A stretch of DNA of 64,000 bases from Myxococcus qinghaiensis (GTDB taxonomy: Bacteria; Myxococcota; Myxococcia; Myxococcales; Myxococcaceae). A program made the position numbers and the translations under genes. Below are positions 49,055-58,080 of the stretch, piece after piece. Below the pieces are notes generated by a model that had not been told where the DNA came from, searched no databases, and saw nothing but the letters and a program-made list of their open reading frames with translations. The DNA lies in assembly GCF_024198215.1 (NCBI RefSeq), contig NZ_JAKCFA010000029.1, positions 1 to 64,000 on the forward strand, written 5' to 3'. Numbering within the stretch: position 1 is the stretch's first letter; every line of letters starts with the position of its first letter.

Positions 49055-50599
49055 ATGTCTTCGTCCCTCCTCGAAGCCTTCCTGGACCACGCCCACGGCG
49101 CGCCGGAGCGGCCGCTGCTCACGTTCGAGCGTGAGTCGACTTCCTACGGCGAGCTGGCCACGCACATCGCGGCCTTCGCGAAGGGCCTGCGTCAGCGCGG
49201 CCTGCAGCCCGGCGAGCGCGTGGCGCTCTTCCTGGAGAACAGCCCCCAGTTCATCGTCGCCTACCTGGGTGTGCAGCACGCGGGCTGCGTCGTGGTGCTC
49301 GTCAACACGGCGTACCGCCAGGTGGAGCTGGCCCACATCCTCGCGGACGCGGAGGTGCACACCTGCGTCACCGGCGCGTCGGGGGTGGCGGAGCTGATTC
49401 CGCTCAAGGACCAGCTCCCGTCGCTGCAATGGCTCGTCACCGTGGAGCCGTCCACCCTCGCGCCGCCGGCCTCGCTCGCGGTCATCGACTTCGACGTGCT
49501 GCTGGAGGAGGGCGCGACGTCACCTGTGGGGCTCGCGGTGCCGCGTCCGGAGGACCTGGCGGTGCTGGGCTACACCTCCGGGACGACGGGGCGGTCCAAG
49601 GGCGCCATGCTGCTGCACCGCAACCTGCTGGCCAACGTGAAGGCCGTCACCGAGGCGTGGCGCTGGACGGCGGCGGACCGGCTGCTGCTCGCCCTGCCGT
49701 TGTTCCACACGCACGGCCTCATGGTGGGCCTGCACGGCACGCTGTACACCGGCTCGAGCCTGGAGCTGCACCGGCGCTTCGTGGCCACGGACGCGCTGGC
49801 GACGTTGCGCGATGACGCGTCGCTGACGATGTTCTTCGGTGTGCCCACCATGTACGGAAGGCTGCTGGAGGAGTCGCGGCGCACGGGGGTGAAGCCCCGC
49901 GAGCTGCGCCTGTGGGTCTCCGGCTCCGCGCCCTTGAGCCCCCAGCTCTTCCACGACATCGAGAAGGACTTCGGCACGCGCATCCTCGAGCGCTACGGGA
50001 TGACGGAGACCATCATGAACACCACCAACCCGTTCGACGGCGAGCGCCGTCCGGGCACGGTGGGCTTTCCCTTCCCGGGCCAGGAGGCGCGCGTCGTCGA
50101 CGTGCGCACGCGCCGCCACCTGCCCCAGGGCGAGACGGGGGAAATCGAGGTCCGCGGCCCCCACGTCTTCGCGGGCTACTGGCGACGGCCGGATGCCACG
50201 TCGGAGTCCTTCGACTCGGAGGGTTGGTTCCGCACGGGCGACTTGGGCGAGCTGGACGCGGACGGCTACCTGCGCATCACCGGGCGGGCGCGCGAGCTCA
50301 TCATCAGCGGCGGCTTCAACGTGTACCCGCGCGAGGTGGAGGAGGTGCTCGCCTCCCACCCGGGCGTGGCCGAGGTCGCCGTGCTGGGCCTGCCGGACGC
50401 GGACTACGGCGAGCAGGTGGTGGCCGTCGTGGTGCATCCGCCCGGCATGCACGCACCGGACGCGCAGGAGCTGGTGGATTGGTGTAAGGACAGGCTCGCC
50501 AGCTTCAAGAAACCCCGTCGCGTCGTCTTCATGGACTCGCTGCCTCGCAACGCGCTGGGCAAGGTCCAGAAACACCTGCTGAGAGCCCGACTGCGGTGA
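49055..50599 (+). CDS. Acyl-CoA synthetase, malonyl-CoA synthetase-like
   Basis: 514-residue AMP-forming acyl-CoA synthetase. ATP-binding P-loop YTSGTTGRSKGAM (about 173-185), LPLFHTHGLMVGL, FGVPTMYGRLLEE, ERYGMTETIMNTTNPFDG and the C-terminal FRTGDLGELDADGYLRITGR with catalytic Lys in NALGKVQKHLL are all present. FHTHGL with FGVPTMYGRLL is reminiscent of malonyl/methylmalonyl-CoA synthetases (MatB), but substrate choice cannot be fixed. The start is ATG 49055; a longer frame from 48989 adds residues unlike the family. It would supply activated acyl or malonyl units for lipid or polyketide metabolism. Confidence 0.8.
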   Translation: MSSSLLEAFLDHAHGAPERPLLTFERESTSYGELATHIAAFAKGLRQRGLQPGERVALFLENSPQFIVAYLGVQHAGCVVVLVNTAYRQVELAHILADAEVHTCVTGASGVAELIPLKDQLPSLQWLVTVEPSTLAPPASLAVIDFDVLLEEGATSPVGLAVPRPEDLAVLGYTSGTTGRSKGAMLLHRNLLANVKAVTEAWRWTAADRLLLALPLFHTHGLMVGLHGTLYTGSSLELHRRFVATDALATLRDDASLTMFFGVPTMYGRLLEESRRTGVKPRELRLWVSGSAPLSPQLFHDIEKDFGTRILERYGMTETIMNTTNPFDGERRPGTVGFPFPGQEARVVDVRTRRHLPQGETGEIEVRGPHVFAGYWRRPDATSESFDSEGWFRTGDLGELDADGYLRITGRARELIISGGFNVYPREVEEVLASHPGVAEVAVLGLPDADYGEQVVAVVVHPPGMHAPDAQELVDWCKDRLASFKKPRRVVFMDSLPRNALGKVQKHLLRARLR

Positions 50600-50756
50600 G
50601 ACTCCTGGTCCGCAACATTCCGAACACACCGCGCTCAATTCCGTGGCTTGCGCCGGCTTGTGTCCTACCGTCCCGCCCTGGGATGGCGGCGGCTGGGATG
50701 GCCCGGCCGAGCGAGACCCCGGGTGGTGACCGTGGACGAAGAGAGGGCGTGAGTCG

Positions 50757-51149
50757 ATGAAGCGGCTGCTCATCGTCGATGACGAGCTGGCCATCGTCGA
50801 GGCACTCCAGGACATCCTCTCCGTGGAGGGCTACGGCATCCTCACGGCCTTCAACGGCTCGGAGGGCCTGCAACGGATGGCGGAGGTGCGTCCGGACCTG
50901 GTGCTGCTGGACTTGATGATGCCGGTGATGGACGGCCGGGAGATGCTGCGCCGCATGCGCGATGACCCGGCGCTGCGCACCATCCCCGTCGTCGTGATGA
51001 GCGCGGGCCGCATCTCCGAGGAGGAGCGCCGCTCCAGCGCGCGCTTCCTGGCCAAGCCCTTCGAGCTCGACCTGCTGCTGGAGACCATCTCCGAGCTGCT
51101 CGGCGGCCCCAACGGGCCCACGCCGGGCAGCACCGGGACGACGGGCTGA
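50757..51149 (+). CDS. Single-domain response regulator
   Basis: 130-residue receiver domain without an output domain. It has the acidic pair in LLIVDDELAIVEALQDILSV, phospho-acceptor D in LVLLDLMMPVMDG, switch Ser in VVMSAGRISEEE and Lys in FLAKPFELD, followed by a short PGSTGTTG tail. Start ATG 50757 behind GAGAGGGCG. Myxobacteria encode many such stand-alone receivers in phosphorelays and motility pathways; no kinase gene lies beside it, so its partner is unknown. Confidence 0.85.
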   Translation: MKRLLIVDDELAIVEALQDILSVEGYGILTAFNGSEGLQRMAEVRPDLVLLDLMMPVMDGREMLRRMRDDPALRTIPVVVMSAGRISEEERRSSARFLAKPFELDLLLETISELLGGPNGPTPGSTGTTG

Positions 51150-51157
51150 AGCCACGC

Positions 51158-51183
51158 CGCCGGGCTTGAAGCTCAGCCCGGCG
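51158..51183. terminator. Convergent-gene hairpin
   Basis: Perfect 9-base arms CGCCGGGCT (51158-51166) and AGCCCGGCG (51175-51183) with an 8-base loop. It lies in the gap between the response regulator and oligoribonuclease genes and overlaps the last codons of the latter. Likely a shared terminator. Confidence 0.5.
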
Positions 51184-51724
51184 TCGCGCGGAACAGGGTG
51201 TCGCGGTAGTACTGCAGCTCGTTGATGCTGGAGCGCAGGTCCGCGAGCGCGGTGTGCCCGCTGGGCGGCTTCCGCGGCTCCACCAGGTTCGGGTACCAGG
51301 CGCGCGTGAGGACCTTGAGGCTCGTCACGTCCACCATGCGGTAGTGCAGGTAGCGCTCCAGGAGCGGCATGTACTGGAACAGGAAGCGGCGGTCGGTGTG
51401 GATGGAGTTGCCCGCCAGCACGCCCTCGCCCATCGGACAGTGGTCGGCCACCAGCGCCGTCACCTCCCGCTCCGCCACCCGCAGCGACGTGCTGGAGGCG
51501 CGCACCTTCTCGAGCAGGCCGTTGCGCGTGTGCATCTCCCGCACCACGGGCTCCATGCGCAGGAGCACCTCTTCCGGCTGCCAGATGACGCGCTCAATCT
51601 CGGCAATCGGGCGCAAATCCGGCCCGGTGATGATGACGCCAATCTCGATGATGGCGCAGGACTCGGGGTCCAACCCGGTCATCTCCAGGTCCAGCCAGAC
51701 AAAGCGGGGTTCACGCGAGCGCAT
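51173..51724 (-). CDS. orn: Oligoribonuclease
   Basis: 183-residue DEDDh exonuclease that degrades short RNA and pGpG, the last step of cyclic-di-GMP and mRNA breakdown. The start is ATG 51724. All five catalytic residues are visible: D and E in FVWLDLEMTGLDP, D in GNSIHTDRRFL, and H and D in GHTALADLRSSI. Length and motif order are normal for the family. Downstream and upstream genes are unrelated, so it is probably transcribed alone. Confidence 0.9.
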   Translation of the reverse strand: MRSREPRFVWLDLEMTGLDPESCAIIEIGVIITGPDLRPIAEIERVIWQPEEVLLRMEPVVREMHTRNGLLEKVRASSTSLRVAEREVTALVADHCPMGEGVLAGNSIHTDRRFLFQYMPLLERYLHYRMVDVTSLKVLTRAWYPNLVEPRKPPSGHTALADLRSSINELQYYRDTLFRATPG

Positions 51725-51858
51725 GCCGATGCCTATACCAGCCCGCGCGCCCATGCGGGGCCTCAATACTCCGCTTCAGACCTCCACTTCGCATTCGGCG
51801 GTCCACCGTCCGTCCGCGCTCCGGCGCACCGTCGGTCCGGTCGCCCCGGGCGCCGTGC

Positions 51859-52551
51859 TCATTCGCGAGCCTCCAGCTGAGGCGCCTCCAGGTGGCGCGT
51901 GAACCAGTCCGCCGCGCGGCGCGCCACCTCCTCCAGCGTGCCAGGCTCCTCGAACAGGTGGGTGGCCCCGGGGATGACGATGAGGGACTTGGCCGAGGAC
52001 AGCTCGTCGAACGCGTCCTGGTTCAGCTCCAGCACGTCCACGTCCAGGCTGCCTACCAACAGCAGCGTGGGCGCGCGCACCCGGGCCAGCGCGGGCCCGG
52101 CCAGGTCCGGCCTGCCGCCGCGAGACACCACCGACTGCACCCACTCCGGATGCAGCGCCGCCGCCAGCAGCGCCGCCGCCGCGCCCGTGCTGGAGCCGAA
52201 GTAGCCCAGCCCCAGCCCGGACAGCTCCGGCTGGGCCTGCGCCCACTGCGTCACGGCGATGAGCCGCCGCGCGAGGAACGGGATGTCGAAGCGCAGCTCG
52301 CCGGTGCCCACGTCCATCGCCTCCTCGTCCGCGGCGAGCAAATCGAACAGCAGCGTGCCCAGGCCGGCTTCACGCAGGCGGCGCGCGACGGCGCGGTTGC
52401 GCGGACTGAAGCGGCTGCTGCCGCTGCCGTGCGCGAAGATGACCAGCCCGCGCGCGCCTGGAGGAAGGCCCAGGCTGCCGCCCAGCTCCGCGCGTCCGGA
52501 GCGCACCCTCACCTCGTGGACCTCCAGGTCCTTCGCGTCATCCTGCCTCAT
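51859..52551 (-). CDS. Alpha/beta hydrolase, dienelactone-hydrolase-like
   Basis: 230-residue cytoplasmic hydrolase. The nucleophile elbow reads GYFGSSTGAAAALLAA (Ser as second S), the acid is the D in GSLDVDVLELN, and His is in PGATHLFEEPG. An oxyanion-type FAHGSGSSRFSPRN lies near the N-terminus. The start is ATG 52551. It follows the phosphoribosyltransferase gene on the same strand across 84 bases. In some actinobacteria, including M. tuberculosis Rv0571c, the two domains are fused in a single protein, supporting a joint function. Confidence 0.8.
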   Translation of the reverse strand: MRQDDAKDLEVHEVRVRSGRAELGGSLGLPPGARGLVIFAHGSGSSRFSPRNRAVARRLREAGLGTLLFDLLAADEEAMDVGTGELRFDIPFLARRLIAVTQWAQAQPELSGLGLGYFGSSTGAAAALLAAALHPEWVQSVVSRGGRPDLAGPALARVRAPTLLLVGSLDVDVLELNQDAFDELSSAKSLIVIPGATHLFEEPGTLEEVARRAADWFTRHLEAPQLEARE

Positions 52552-52570
52552 GGGGCCGCTCTCCTCGCGT

Positions 52571-52640
52571 CACGGGTGCACGTCGTCACAACGACACGGC
52601 TTCACGGCCTCACACGGCCTCACGGCTTCACGTCGTCACA
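52571..52640. repeat. Short repeat array CACGTCGTCACA / TCACGGC
   Basis: CACGTCGTCACA occurs at 52579-52590 and again at 52629-52640. Between them lie several TCACGGC units (TTCACGGCCTCACACGGCCT). The array spans the gap between the hydrolase and phosphoribosyltransferase genes and runs into the end of the latter. Its meaning is unknown; it may be a slippage product or a spacer. Confidence 0.5.
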
Positions 52641-53322
52641 TCCAGGTCCCACCCGAGTCCGCGGCCTCCACCACCTCCTGCGAGCGCCAGGGCGGCTCAC
52701 GGGAGCGCTCGACCAGGCTTCGCAGCTCCACGTCGGGGAACGCGCGGAAGTCGTCATACACCTCGGCCACCGTGCGCAGCCCGGGCTCGGTCTGCACGCA
52801 GGCCACCGTGTCCGCCTCGGCCCGCAGCACCGCCAGCCCCTGGGGCGAGGCCACCGGGGTACCCATCACCAGTCGGGCCGGGTGAAACCGCCGCAGGGCC
52901 CTCAGCGCGGCGGCGGCGGTGGCGCCCGTCAGCACGCCGTCATCCACCAGCACCACGGTGCGGCCACCCAGCCCCGACAGGGGATGCCCGCGCAGCCGTC
53001 GCGCCTGCTCCTCCACCACGCTGGCCTCCTCGCGGATGAGCGAGTCCACCTCGCTTCGGGGCAGGGGCGCCAGGCGCAGCGCATCCGAGAGCAGGTACTG
53101 GCCTCCGCCCTCGGACACCGCGCCCATCGTCAGCACCCGCCCGGGGATGCTCAGGCGCCTGGACACCCAGACGTCCAGCGGGACTTCCAGCGCGCGGGCC
53201 ACCTCGTACGCCACCCTCAGCCCTCCCCGGGCCAGCCCCAGCACGCGGACCTCCGAGCCCCGGTAGGGGAGGAGCACCGCCGCCAGCCGGCGCCCGGCGT
53301 CTGCTCTGTCGCGAAAGCGCAT
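52636..53322 (-). CDS. Phosphoribosyltransferase-domain protein
   Basis: 228-residue phosphoribosyltransferase of the type linked to dienelactone hydrolase-like proteins. The start is ATG 53322, after AAGGAGAGTGACG. The PRPP-binding signature VVLVDDGVLTGATAAAA is intact, and VLGLARGGLRVAYEVARALE is the usual N-terminal hood region. Its substrate base is unknown. It is divergent from a ribose-phosphate pyrophosphokinase gene that would make its PRPP, which strongly suggests that the two act together. Confidence 0.8.
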   Translation of the reverse strand: MRFRDRADAGRRLAAVLLPYRGSEVRVLGLARGGLRVAYEVARALEVPLDVWVSRRLSIPGRVLTMGAVSEGGGQYLLSDALRLAPLPRSEVDSLIREEASVVEEQARRLRGHPLSGLGGRTVVLVDDGVLTGATAAAALRALRRFHPARLVMGTPVASPQGLAVLRAEADTVACVQTEPGLRTVAEVYDDFRAFPDVELRSLVERSREPPWRSQEVVEAADSGGTWM

Positions 53323-53464
53323 CGTCACTCTCCTTGTCCCAAGGGAAAGCACGGCCGGGCTCGCTGGCGGCGAAGAGGCGGGCAAAGGCTCTCCCGAAGG
53401 CATGTCACCAGGGGAGACAGCGAGCGCCGCGCCCTCAGGCCACCGGGCGCGCTAGGGTTGGGAA

Positions 53465-54361
53465 ATGGACCCCATCCTCCTCATCGGCACCGCCAGTCCC
53501 CGCCTGGGACGGGAGCTCGCCCTGGCCCTGGGCGTGGCGCCCACCGACTGCCACTTCGAGCGGTTCCCCGACGGAGAGATGCACCTGGAGGTCCCCACCT
53601 CCGTGCGCGGGCGCACCGTGGTGCTGGTGCAGTCCCTGACGCCTCCCGCCGGAGAGCACCTGCTGGAGCTGCTGCTGATGGCGGATGCGTGCTGGCGGGC
53701 GGGCGCCGCGCGGCTGGAGGCGGTGGTGCCGTACCTGGGCTACGCACGACAGGACCGGCGCGCGCGGCCGGGCGAGCCCCTGGGTGGCCGGCTGGTGGCG
53801 GACATGCTGTCCCAGGGCCGCTTCGCACGGGTGATGGTGGTGGACCTGCACAGCCCCGCGCTGGAGGGGTGCTTCGGCGCGCCGCTGGAGCACCTCACCG
53901 CGCTGCCGGTGCTGGCGGAGGCGCTGCGGCCGGAGGTGACTGACACGTCGGTGGTGGTGGCGCCGGACCTGGGCGCGGTCAAGCGCGCGGAGGCGCTGGC
54001 GCGGCTGTTGGGCCGTCCGTGGGCGGTGATTCACAAGGTGCGGCTGAGCGGCGACGAGGTGCACGCCAGCGGCCTCATGGGCGAGGTGCGCGGCAAGCGG
54101 CCCATCCTGGTGGACGACATGGTGTCCACGGGGGGCACCCTCGTCGCGGCGGCCGGCACGCTGCTCGCGGCGGGCTGCGCGGAGGACCTGACGGTGGTGA
54201 CGACGCACGCGCTGCTGGTGGGGCCCGCGGTGGAGCGGCTGGGGGCGCTGCCGGTGCGGCTGCTCGTCGGCACCGACAGCGTGGAGCCTCCCTCGGGGCT
54301 GCCGTTCGAGCACCGGGTGGTGACGCTGGCGCCGCTGGTGGCCCGCGCGCTGCGGCCGTGA
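53465..54361 (+). CDS. Ribose-phosphate pyrophosphokinase paralogue
   Basis: 298-residue PRPP synthetase. Motifs: FPDGEMHLEVPTSVRG, the ATP-binding YARQDRRARPGEP, divalent metal/ribose phosphate region VVDLHSPALEGCFGAP, and the PRPP loop ILVDDMVSTGGTL. It is slightly shorter than housekeeping Prs (about 315) and its catalytic flexible loop (HKVRLSGDEVHAS) is diverged, suggesting a specialised paralogue. It is divergently arranged with the phosphoribosyltransferase gene. An imperfect hairpin follows its stop at 54386-54422. Confidence 0.85.
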   Translation: MDPILLIGTASPRLGRELALALGVAPTDCHFERFPDGEMHLEVPTSVRGRTVVLVQSLTPPAGEHLLELLLMADACWRAGAARLEAVVPYLGYARQDRRARPGEPLGGRLVADMLSQGRFARVMVVDLHSPALEGCFGAPLEHLTALPVLAEALRPEVTDTSVVVAPDLGAVKRAEALARLLGRPWAVIHKVRLSGDEVHASGLMGEVRGKRPILVDDMVSTGGTLVAAAGTLLAAGCAEDLTVVTTHALLVGPAVERLGALPVRLLVGTDSVEPPSGLPFEHRVVTLAPLVARALRP

Positions 54362-54385
54362 GGTGAGGGAGGGTGGGCATACGAG

Positions 54386-54422
54386 GGCCCGGCGCCTCCG
54401 GGTGGGGGGCGCGGCGCGGGCC
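54386..54422 (+). terminator. Hairpin after the PRPP synthetase gene
   Basis: GGCCCGGCGCC (54386-54396) pairs with GGCGCGGGCC (54413-54422): ten base pairs with one bulged G and a 16-base loop, about 25 bases after the stop at 54361. No T-run follows. Confidence 0.45.
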
Positions 54423-54477
54423 TGGGGGGATGCAAGTTGAGCCCGCGTCCAGGGTGGAGTCGGTCTAGGCTTGGCCC

Positions 54478-55233
54478 ATGTCCGACACGTTGCTGACGAA
54501 GCGGGAAGCGGGGGTCCTCACCCTCACCTTCAACCGACCCGAGAAGAAGAACGCCTTCACGCATGCGATGTACGAGGCGGCCACCGCCGCGCTCAAGCAG
54601 GCGGCGACGGACGCCGAGGTCCGCGTGGTGCTGCTCACCGGCGCGGGCAACGTCTTCACCGCGGGCAATGACATCGGCGACTTCATGGAGCACCCGCCCG
54701 CGGGCGAGGACAGCGCCGTGTTCCTCTTCCTCAAGGCGCTGGTGGACGCGCCCAAGCCGGTGCTGGCGGCCGTGGACGGCCCCGCGGTGGGCATCGGCAC
54801 GACGATGCTGCTGCACTGTGACTACGTCGTGGCCAGCGAGCGCGTGCGCTTCCACATGCCCTTCGTCCAGCTGGGCCTGTGCGCGGAAGGCGCCAGCAGC
54901 CTGCTGATTCCGCGCATGGCCGGCTACGCGCTGGCCAGCGAGCTGCTGCTCTTCGGAGAGCCGTTCGACGCGGCGACCGCGCTGCGCGCCGGCATCATCA
55001 ACAAGGTGGTGCCCGCGGAGAGCCTCCAGGAGGTGGCCGCCGAGCGCGCCCGCACCCTGGCCTCCCGTCCCGCCGAGGCCGTGCGCGTGACGAAGGAGCT
55101 GATTCGCGGACCGCGCCGCGAGGAGACGCACGCCACCCTGGCGCGCGAGGGCGCCCAGTTCATCGAGCGCCTGGGCTCCCAGGAAGCGCAGGAGGCCTTC
55201 ATGGCCTTCATGTCGCGCGGCAGCAAGAAGTAG
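54478..55233 (+). CDS. Enoyl-CoA isomerase-like crotonase-fold protein
   Basis: 251-residue crotonase-fold enzyme. The two glutamates of true hydratases are missing: GGCELA reads VGIGTTMLLHCD, and PEI reads FHMPFVQLG. Instead, GLCAEGASSLLIP carries a Glu at the position used by delta3-delta2-enoyl-CoA isomerases (PEGCSS type). The protein therefore probably shifts a double bond in unsaturated fatty acyl-CoA during beta-oxidation, rather than hydrating it. The oxyanion hole region (AGNDIGDFM) and length are normal. The start is ATG 54478. Confidence 0.75.
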   Translation: MSDTLLTKREAGVLTLTFNRPEKKNAFTHAMYEAATAALKQAATDAEVRVVLLTGAGNVFTAGNDIGDFMEHPPAGEDSAVFLFLKALVDAPKPVLAAVDGPAVGIGTTMLLHCDYVVASERVRFHMPFVQLGLCAEGASSLLIPRMAGYALASELLLFGEPFDAATALRAGIINKVVPAESLQEVAAERARTLASRPAEAVRVTKELIRGPRREETHATLAREGAQFIERLGSQEAQEAFMAFMSRGSKK

Positions 55234-55253
55234 CCACCCCGAGTCACGTAGGT

Positions 55254-55282
55254 GAGCCCGGAGCCAGCACGGCCCCGGGCTC
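55254..55282. terminator. Hairpin between convergent genes
   Basis: GAGCCCGG (55254-55261) pairs with CCGGGCTC (55275-55282) around a 13-base loop in the 81-base gap between the isomerase and aminopeptidase genes. Probable shared terminator. Confidence 0.5.
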
Positions 55283-55314
55283 CCACTTCCGGACGTCCGA
55301 GCTTCAGGGCCCGG

Positions 55315-58080
55315 TCAGCGCGTCGTCGGGGCCTGCGGCGGACGCGGCGCGGCGCGGCCGGTGAGGAACGACTCGATGCTGGCCGCCTGCGCCGTCTTCA
55401 GCGCGACGCACTGGTCCATCGACTCCAGGAGCTGCGTCAGCATGCGAGGCCCGCCCGGCGCGTTCGCGTTGCGAGGCGTGAAGAACTCCTCCACCTCCTT
55501 GCGCCGCTCCGGGCTGCAGAAGCCGCCGCCCACGAAGGCCAGCCGGCCCGCCGCGTCCTTCGGCAGGAGCGCGTCGGGCGAGTCACCCACCAGCCGGTCG
55601 TAGTTCTCCTTCACGAAGTCGAACGCCACGCCCTGCGTGCGCACGTGCTGCGTGGCGCCGAACACCATCCACATCGACTCGCGCGGGTCCAACGCCTTGT
55701 CGAACACCAGCGGCAGGCCCTGCTTCACCAGCTCCGGGTCCGTGAAGCTGCTCAGCGCTCCCAGCAGGCGCTGACGGATGGCCCGGTCCTTCTCCGTGCG
55801 CACCGCCGCGACGAGCTTCTGGTGGAAGGCCGCGTCGCCATGGGCCGCGGCGACGGAGAGCACCGTCTCCACCATCTCCGGCTCAATGGCCTGCTTGTTC
55901 GTGAGCCACTTGTCCGCGAGCGCCCGGGCCTCCGCGACAATCTTCGGGTCCGCGCCGTCGCGGCCCGACACCCGCACCACGCGCGGACGCAGCAGGCGCG
56001 TGTCCTCGCTCTCGCCCTTGCGCGAGGTGAAGCCCAGCTCCCGGGCGCGAGGCCCGTACGTCTCACGCAGGAAGCGCGCCCTGTCCGGCAGCCGGGCCTC
56101 CGGCAACAGCCGCGCGCTCGACAGCTCCAGCATCTCCATCGAGGTCTCGACGATGGCCCGGTCCGGGTCCTGCGCCATGCGGGCCGAAAGCGTCAGCGCC
56201 TCGGAGGCCGGCAGCGCTCCGGCCAGGGCCAGCGCCTTCACGTCGCCCAGCAGCGCCACGCGCTCCGTGCGCGACAGCTTCGTCACGCCCGTCTTCAGCA
56301 GCTTCGTCGCCGCGTCCCCCGAAAGCTGCATGCGGAAGAAGCCCGCGCCCTCCGCGTTGGGGAACACCCAGGCCGGGCACGTCTTCGCCTCCGTCAGGGC
56401 GACTTCGGCGCGCTCGCCCTCCAGCACCGTGCAGGCGCGTGCGTCCTTGTTGCCCGCCGCGTACTCCACGCACACGGGCACCTTCCACGTCTGCGGCCCC
56501 GGCGCCTGCGAGCCCAGCCGCAGGTAGCGCTGCTGGGTGAGGACCACCTTGGGCTGCCCCGCGCCACACTCCAGCGTCGCGGTGACGAGCGGCGCGCCGC
56601 CCTGGTCCAGGAACGTGCCCAGCACGCCCGTCACGTCCTGGCCCGCCTCGGCGGACAGCGCGTCCAGGAAGTCCTTCGCCGTGGCGTTGCCGTGCGCGTG
56701 CTTGCGCAGGTAGCGCTGGATGCCCTTGCGGAACACCTCTCGTCCCAGCCACTCCTCCGTCATGGAGAGGACCGCGGAGCCCTTGCCGTAGGTGATGCCG
56801 TCGAAGGCGTTGTGGATGTCGTTGGCCGTGTCGATGGGCTGGCGGATGCGGCGCGCGGACAGGAGGCTGTCGGCGTCCAGCGAGCGGCTGCGGTCCTGCA
56901 CGCGCTCCACCGGCGCGTCCCACGACGGCTGCCACGTCTCGATGATGCGCGGGGTCACCCAGGTCGCGAAGGACTCGTTGAGCCACAGGTCATCCCACCA
57001 CGCCAGGGTGACGAGGTTGCCGAACCACTGGTGCCCCAGCTCGTGCACCTGCGTGTCCGCGAAACCGCGCTGGCGGCCGAGCGAGTCCTCCTCGGGCTTG
57101 GCCAGCATCATCCGCGAGTTGAACGTCACCAGGCCCGGGTGCTCCATGGCGCCGCCGAGCAGCGGCACCGCGATGACGTCCAGCTTCTCGTACGCGTAGG
57201 GGATGCCGAAGTAGCCCTCCAGCGCGGCGAGGATTTCAGGCGTCACCTTGGCGGCGTAGGTGCCTTCGACGGCGCGGCCCTTCGGGGTGATGATGCGCGT
57301 CTTCACCTTGTTCTGACCGGAGTCGGCGGCGGCGAGGAAGTCGAACGGGCCCACGCCGAAGGCGATGAGGTAGCTGGGCAGCGGCTTGGTGCGCGCGAAG
57401 CGGTAGGTGTGGCCCCCGTCCGGACGGGCCTCCTCGGCGAGCTGCGGCGTGTTGGTGACGGCCACGTTGCCCGCGGGCACGTGGAACGTCAGCTGCCAGG
57501 GCACCTTGAACTCGGGCTCGTCGAAGCACGGGAAGACGCGCCGCGCGTCGATGGGCTCGAACTGCGTGTAGATGTACCAGTCGCCTCCCTCGTTGACGCG
57601 GAAGGCGCCGTCCGTCTCCTTCTCGGAGGCGGTGGCCTCGTACACCACGCGCAGCTTCGCGGTGCCGACGGCCAGCGGCTTCGCGAGCGAGAAGCCGAGG
57701 AAGTCACCCTTCTCGCTCTTCAGCGGCGTCACGTCGATGGCGCTGCCCGCTTGCATCAGCGAGGCCTGCTTCACGGTGAGGTTCTTTCCGTGCAGCCACA
57801 CGACGGAGGTGGGCTTCGCCACGTCGAGGCCGATGTCCGCCGTGCCCTGGAAGGCGGAGGCCTTCGGGTCCAGCGTCAGCTCCACCGCATAGCCATTGGG
57901 ACGGACGTCCTTGGGCAGACGCAGCGTGGGCGGCGTGGGCGCGGCCGAGGCCGCGGCGGAAGCAGCAGGAGGAGTCGCTGCGGGCTCGGGGGCCGGAGGG
58001 TTCTGCCGGGCACCGCACGCGGAGAGCAGGGCTACGGTGGCAATCACCACCGGTCGGAGCAGGTTGGGCATGGCGCGCAT
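55315..58080 (-). CDS. M1-family aminopeptidase lipoprotein
   Basis: 921-residue zinc aminopeptidase with a lipoprotein signal (PVVIATVALLSACGARQNPP) and a long Ala/Pro linker (about 28-50). An M1 layout follows: N-terminal beta domain, exopeptidase motif GAMEH (normally GAMEN), zinc motif HELGHQWFGNL with the third ligand Glu in WLNESFATWV, and a long C-terminal helical domain. The last residue of the exopeptidase motif is His in place of Asn. It is expected to be anchored in the envelope and to trim peptides during predation or nutrient uptake. The downstream acyltransferase gene is on the opposite strand. Confidence 0.85.
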   Translation of the reverse strand: MRAMPNLLRPVVIATVALLSACGARQNPPAPEPAATPPAASAAASAAPTPPTLRLPKDVRPNGYAVELTLDPKASAFQGTADIGLDVAKPTSVVWLHGKNLTVKQASLMQAGSAIDVTPLKSEKGDFLGFSLAKPLAVGTAKLRVVYEATASEKETDGAFRVNEGGDWYIYTQFEPIDARRVFPCFDEPEFKVPWQLTFHVPAGNVAVTNTPQLAEEARPDGGHTYRFARTKPLPSYLIAFGVGPFDFLAAADSGQNKVKTRIITPKGRAVEGTYAAKVTPEILAALEGYFGIPYAYEKLDVIAVPLLGGAMEHPGLVTFNSRMMLAKPEEDSLGRQRGFADTQVHELGHQWFGNLVTLAWWDDLWLNESFATWVTPRIIETWQPSWDAPVERVQDRSRSLDADSLLSARRIRQPIDTANDIHNAFDGITYGKGSAVLSMTEEWLGREVFRKGIQRYLRKHAHGNATAKDFLDALSAEAGQDVTGVLGTFLDQGGAPLVTATLECGAGQPKVVLTQQRYLRLGSQAPGPQTWKVPVCVEYAAGNKDARACTVLEGERAEVALTEAKTCPAWVFPNAEGAGFFRMQLSGDAATKLLKTGVTKLSRTERVALLGDVKALALAGALPASEALTLSARMAQDPDRAIVETSMEMLELSSARLLPEARLPDRARFLRETYGPRARELGFTSRKGESEDTRLLRPRVVRVSGRDGADPKIVAEARALADKWLTNKQAIEPEMVETVLSVAAAHGDAAFHQKLVAAVRTEKDRAIRQRLLGALSSFTDPELVKQGLPLVFDKALDPRESMWMVFGATQHVRTQGVAFDFVKENYDRLVGDSPDALLPKDAAGRLAFVGGGFCSPERRKEVEEFFTPRNANAPGGPRMLTQLLESMDQCVALKTAQAASIESFLTGRAAPRPPQAPTTR

